A stretch of DNA of 53,279 nucleotides from Paracoccaceae bacterium. Lineage in GTDB: Bacteria > Pseudomonadota > Alphaproteobacteria > Rhodobacterales > Rhodobacteraceae. A program made the translations under genes and the position numbers. The notes below the pieces were generated by a model. It searched no databases and was not told the DNA's origin. It saw only the letters and a program-made list of their open reading frames with translations. Of this stretch, positions 50,313 through 53,279 are shown one piece after another. Position 1 is the first letter of the stretch, and each line of letters begins with the position of its first letter. The DNA lies in the NCBI GenBank assembly GCA_019429405.1, contig JAHYIZ010000018.1, forward strand, positions 1-53,279, written 5' to 3'.

Positions 50313-50639
50313 ATGAAATGGCACCATGTGCAGGAAAACTGGTCGGCCTTCTACGAGGCGATCCTTGACCGCTGGCCCGAGGCCGACGAGGCCGATCTGG
50401 AAGAGATCGACGGCGATCAGCGCGCCTTCATCGCCTATATCGCAGAGCTGACCGGCGGCGAACCCGCGGACGCGCGCGAAGAGATCCGCGAATGGTTGCT
50501 GGGCGAGCTGCCTTCGGACGTGGTCATGGACCCGCGCCACGACAACCATTCCATCGCGCTTTCGGCCAAATATGTGGGCGAGGGCGAAGACGAATCGGAT
50601 GACGACGCGCGCTTTGGCGATGACAAAGCCGGGGACTAG
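50313..50639 (+). CDS. Small acidic CsbD-like protein
   Basis: 108 residues, strongly acidic. The first 60 residues (MKWHHVQENWSAFYEAILDR, then DLEEIDGDQRAFIAYI) follow the CsbD stress-protein pattern of W-x(4)-NW-x(n)-DL-x-x-I-x-G. The C-terminal half is an acidic tail with EGEDESDDDARFGDD. GGAGGAACCGGCG precedes ATG at 50313. CsbD members are stress-induced and without known activity. The assignment is by pattern and could be wrong. Confidence 0.7.
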   Translation: MKWHHVQENWSAFYEAILDRWPEADEADLEEIDGDQRAFIAYIAELTGGEPADAREEIREWLLGELPSDVVMDPRHDNHSIALSAKYVGEGEDESDDDARFGDDKAGD

Positions 50640-50671
50640 GCGCACCAGCAGCGCCAGCGAAGGGCGGCGGC

Positions 50672-51295
50672 TCAGATCAGCGAGGTGACCCAGAGCACCG
50701 TTGCGTCATCTTCGGAAAGCGAAATCAGGTTGTGGCCCATGCTCGCGTCATAATAGGCGCTGTCGCCGCGCTTGAGGTCGGCGGGTTCGTAAAACTCGGT
50801 GTGCAGGCGCACGATGCCGGTGAGAACATAGAGAAACTCTTCGCCGTCGTGGCGCACCCAGCCACCGAATTCTTCAAGATGGCGGGCGCGGATGCGGGCA
50901 CGGTAGGGCAGCATCTGCTTTTGCGTCAGCGCCCCGGCCAGCAATTCGTGTTCATAGGTCGGGGTCGCCTGCCGTGTGCCTTCATGGGCACGCGTGACGG
51001 TCATGCGCGCGGTCACCTGCGTGCGCGGGCGCGGCGTGAACAGTTGCGGCACCGAAATGCCGAGGCCCTCGGCCAGTTTCTTCAGCGCCTCCCAGGTGGG
51101 CGACATCTGGTTGTTCTCGATCTTCGACAGGGTCGATCGCGCCAGCCCGGCTTGCCGCGCCGCCTGTTCCAGCGTCCAGCCGCGGGCCTTGCGCAATTCG
51201 CGCACGCGCGCGGCAAGGTCTACCGGCTCGGGCGTTTCTGCCGCGCCGCTTTCACGCGCGATACGCAGCATTCTTGCCTGATCAATTTCGCCCAT
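50672..51295 (-). CDS. XRE-family regulator with C-terminal cupin domain
   Basis: 207 residues: an XRE helix-turn-helix near 32-86 (TLEQAARQAGLARSTLSKIE, then NNQMSPTWEALKKLAEGLGI) and a cupin sensor domain near 135-205 (HDGEEFLYVLTGIVRLHTEF). Such regulators control small-molecule catabolism or polyamine use. ATG at 51295 follows GGAGG by seven bases; the frame to 51445 overlaps the divergent ligase gene. Divergent from the acyl-CoA ligase across 84 bases, so it probably regulates it. Confidence 0.9.
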   Translation of the reverse strand: MGEIDQARMLRIARESGAAETPEPVDLAARVRELRKARGWTLEQAARQAGLARSTLSKIENNQMSPTWEALKKLAEGLGISVPQLFTPRPRTQVTARMTVTRAHEGTRQATPTYEHELLAGALTQKQMLPYRARIRARHLEEFGGWVRHDGEEFLYVLTGIVRLHTEFYEPADLKRGDSAYYDASMGHNLISLSEDDATVLWVTSLI

Positions 51296-51379
51296 CTGTT
51301 CGCCTCCGCACGGCAGGCCCTGCGCTTTGGCAGGTTCGGCGCGGTTGCATCGCGCGCGGTGCACGGGTAGCAGGAAGCC

Positions 51380-52900
51380 ATGCGCTCTGTCCATCACGAA
51401 CCCCTCGCCGACCCCTGCCCCGCGCCGTTCAACATGGCAGCGCATGTGCTGGCACGCGCGCCAGAACTCGGCGCCAAGTCGGCGCTTATGATCCTGACCG
51501 CGACCGAGGCCGAACGCTGGTCATACGCGCGGCTGGAAGAGGCGGTGCGCGGCGCTGCCGCCGGGATGCTGGCACTGGGGCTAGAGCCGGGTGCGCGGGT
51601 GCTGCTGCGGCTGGGTAACACGCCCGAGTTTGCGGTGGCCTTTCTGGGTGCCATCGCGGCGGGGCTGGTGCCGGTGCCAACCTCGTCGCAACTGACCGCG
51701 CCCGAAATCACGCGGCTGGCCCGCGATTTGGGCCCCGCGCTGGTGGTGGCGGGCGAAGGCATCGCGCTGCCCGACCACCCCGCCCCGGTCTTGCGTGAAG
51801 GCGCGTTGCGCGCCTTTGAAGAGTTGCCCGCATCACCCTACGCAATGGGTAGTGCCGACCGGCTGGCCTACATCATCTACACCTCTGGCACCTCGGGGCG
51901 CCCGCGCGCGGTCGCGCACGCGCATCGCGCGATCTGGGCACGGCGACGGATGCACGCGGGCTGGTACGGCCTCGGCGAGAACGACCGGGTGCTGCACGCG
52001 GGCGCCTTCAACTGGACCTATACGCTCGGCACCGGCTTGATGGACCCGTGGTCGGTGGGGGCCACCGCGCTGATTCCGGGCGAGGGCGTGGGGGCCGACC
52101 AGATCGGGCTGCTGCTGCGTCGCTATGATGCCACGATTTTTGCAGCGGTGCCGGGGGTTTACCGTCAGATCTTGAAGCATCACGAGCGGCTTGTTCTGCC
52201 GCGTCTGCGCCATGGGCTAAGCGCGGGCGAGTCGCTCTCGCCGGGGTTGCGCGCGGCCTGGGAGGCGGCGACCGGCCGCGCGGTGCACGAGGCGCTCGGC
52301 ATGTCGGAGATTTCGACCTTCGTCTCGTCCTGCCCGGCGCGGCCTGCGCCCGTCGGCGCCATCGGCTACCCGCAGCCGGGGCGCAAGGTCGCGGTGCTGG
52401 GGCCGGACGGCACCCCGGTGGCGCGGGGCGAGCCTGGCATACTGGCGGTGCACCGCACCGACCCCGGTCTCTTTCTGGGCTATCTCGATGCGCCGGAAGA
52501 AACCGCGGCGCGGTATGAGGGTGAGTGGTTCGTGACCGGCGATACCGTGACCATGGCCGAAGACGGCGCCATTGCCTATGTCGCGCGCTCGGATGACATG
52601 ATGAACGCGGGGGGCTACCGCGTTTCGCCGCTTGAGGTTGAAGCCGCGCTGATGGCGCACCCCGGCGCGGGCGAAGTGGCGGCAGTAGAATTGCGCGTCA
52701 AGGCCGATGTCGGCGTGATCGCGGCGTTTTACACCGGCGCCGCCGATGCCGCGGCACTTGAGGCCCACGCAGCCGTTTGCCTCGCGCGTTACAAGCAGCC
52801 CCGGATCTACATCCACCTGCCGGAGCTTGCGAAAAACGCCAATGGCAAGCTCAATCGTGGCGCCATGCGGCGGGTCGAGGAGGCACGTCGTGGGCTTTGA
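51380..52900 (+). CDS. AMP-dependent acyl-CoA synthetase/ligase
   Basis: 506 residues of the ANL superfamily. The P-loop-like A3 motif YIIYTSGTSGRPRAV is near residue 164, EALGMSEIS near 305, GEWFVTGDTV near 388, RSDDMMNAGGYRVSP near 410 and the catalytic Lys in KNANGKLNR near 492. The benzoate-CoA ligase-like subgroup is suggested by the RSDDMMNAGGYRVSP form, but the acid is unknown. ATG at 51380. It overlaps the LysE-family gene by 11 bases. Confidence 0.9.
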   Translation: MRSVHHEPLADPCPAPFNMAAHVLARAPELGAKSALMILTATEAERWSYARLEEAVRGAAAGMLALGLEPGARVLLRLGNTPEFAVAFLGAIAAGLVPVPTSSQLTAPEITRLARDLGPALVVAGEGIALPDHPAPVLREGALRAFEELPASPYAMGSADRLAYIIYTSGTSGRPRAVAHAHRAIWARRRMHAGWYGLGENDRVLHAGAFNWTYTLGTGLMDPWSVGATALIPGEGVGADQIGLLLRRYDATIFAAVPGVYRQILKHHERLVLPRLRHGLSAGESLSPGLRAAWEAATGRAVHEALGMSEISTFVSSCPARPAPVGAIGYPQPGRKVAVLGPDGTPVARGEPGILAVHRTDPGLFLGYLDAPEETAARYEGEWFVTGDTVTMAEDGAIAYVARSDDMMNAGGYRVSPLEVEAALMAHPGAGEVAAVELRVKADVGVIAAFYTGAADAAALEAHAAVCLARYKQPRIYIHLPELAKNANGKLNRGAMRRVEEARRGL

Positions 52901-53279
52901 CCTTTGGCTGGTGTTCGCGGCGGCCTCGGTGGCGCTGTCGCTGACGCCGGGGCCAAACTCGCTTCTGGTGCTCGACCATGGCGCGCGCCACGGGTTTGGC
53001 CGCGCGGCCTTCACGGCGCTGGGGTCTGTCAGCGCCATGCTGGTCATGGTCGCGGCGTCGATGGCGGGGCTTGGGGCCTTGATGCTGGCCTCGGGCGAGG
53101 CCTTCACGGTGTTGAAATGGGCGGGGGCCGCCTATCTGGTCTGGCTCGGGCTGCGGCTCTGGCGGGCCCCGGGCCTTGCGGCTCGCGCGCCTGCGGCGGG
53201 CGGTGCGGCGGCGCGGCGCATCGCGCGCCGCACCGCCTTTGGCCAGGGCGCGCTGGTGATGCTGTCGAACCCCAAGACG
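52890..53279 (+). CDS. LysE/RhtB-family amino-acid exporter, 3' end cut by window edge
   Basis: 130 codons are visible. The LysE signature SLTPGPNSLLVLDHGARHG is near residue 17, followed by hydrophobic helices and the second half beginning FGQGALVMLSNPKT, the usual LysE landmark. Start is GTG at 52890 with GAGGAGG six bases upstream. It overlaps the acyl-CoA ligase stop by 11 bases. Exports an amino acid or related compound; about 70 residues are missing beyond the edge. Confidence 0.92.
   Translation, partial: MGFDLWLVFAAASVALSLTPGPNSLLVLDHGARHGFGRAAFTALGSVSAMLVMVAASMAGLGALMLASGEAFTVLKWAGAAYLVWLGLRLWRAPGLAARAPAAGGAAARRIARRTAFGQGALVMLSNPKT

Overview
The window is a GC-rich, gene-dense bacterial chromosome segment that reads as an alphaproteobacterium of the family Rhodobacteraceae. 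The grounds are a codon third position almost always G or C, many ATGA stop/start overlaps, FnrL-type TTGA-N6-TCAA boxes, class II DAHP synthase, a DUF5765 membrane protein, a YejA/YepA-type binding protein, polyhydroxybutyrate genes, and the Rhodobacterales-style intergenic element built on a GGGG(T/A)TATTT core followed by GAAG. No rRNA, tRNA, CRISPR array, insertion sequence or prophage was seen. About 53 protein genes are annotated, two of them cut by the window edges.

Region 1 (1-10237) is a locus for uptake and breakdown of amino sugars, probably peptidoglycan fragments. A peptide-type ABC transporter is split across a divergent promoter: two ATPases, a serine beta-lactamase-fold hydrolase (AmiE-like) and AnmK run left; the binding protein, two permeases, a GntR regulator, a GlmS-like SIS deaminase and NagA run right. 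A TACCA/TGGTA dyad lies in the shared promoter. Region 2 (10234-12575) holds a phasin-like protein and PHA synthase under a candidate FNR box. Region 3 (12600-15858) is a leftward glycolipid operon: PlcP-like phospholipase, GT21-type glycosyltransferase (Agt-like), VTT/DedA protein and a second GT2, which matches the phosphorus-sparing lipid remodelling pair known in marine Rhodobacterales. Region 4 (16075-21584) is an FNR-type cluster: diheme cytochrome c, NapC/NirT tetraheme cytochrome, membrane-anchored LuxR-type regulator, DUF5765 protein and a P-type cation ATPase. No terminal reductase is present.

Region 5 (21581-27339) carries a CorC/HlyC protein, XerD, a 520-residue secreted protein of unknown role, a 45-residue membrane peptide, aroK and aroB. 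Region 6 (27399-33684) is a branched-chain-amino-acid type ABC operon (livK-G-F-H-M) and a GlxA-type AraC regulator. Region 7 (33803-40488) is mostly housekeeping: class II DAHP synthase, PAS protein, yicC-gmk-gamma carbonic anhydrase, quinone oxidoreductase, rpe and a DUF442 protein. Region 8 (40537-42641) has a FAD oxidoreductase divergent from a LuxR solo across a long nested dyad. Region 9 (42645-48086) contains tsf-rpsB, psuK-psuG, a DUF502 protein and 3-hydroxybutyrate dehydrogenase.

Region 10 (48127-53279) begins with the best non-coding candidate, a promoter, hairpin and strong intrinsic terminator on the minus strand just upstream of the 3-hydroxybutyrate dehydrogenase gene. It could be a free small RNA or an attenuating leader. 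It is followed by an orphan YejA/YepA-like binding protein, an entericidin-like lipoprotein, a CsbD-like acidic protein, an XRE-cupin regulator divergent from an acyl-CoA ligase, and a LysE-family exporter cut by the right edge. Recurrent links across the window are cell-wall fragment recycling (regions 1 and 10), polyhydroxybutyrate turnover (regions 2 and 9) and low-oxygen control (regions 2 and 4).
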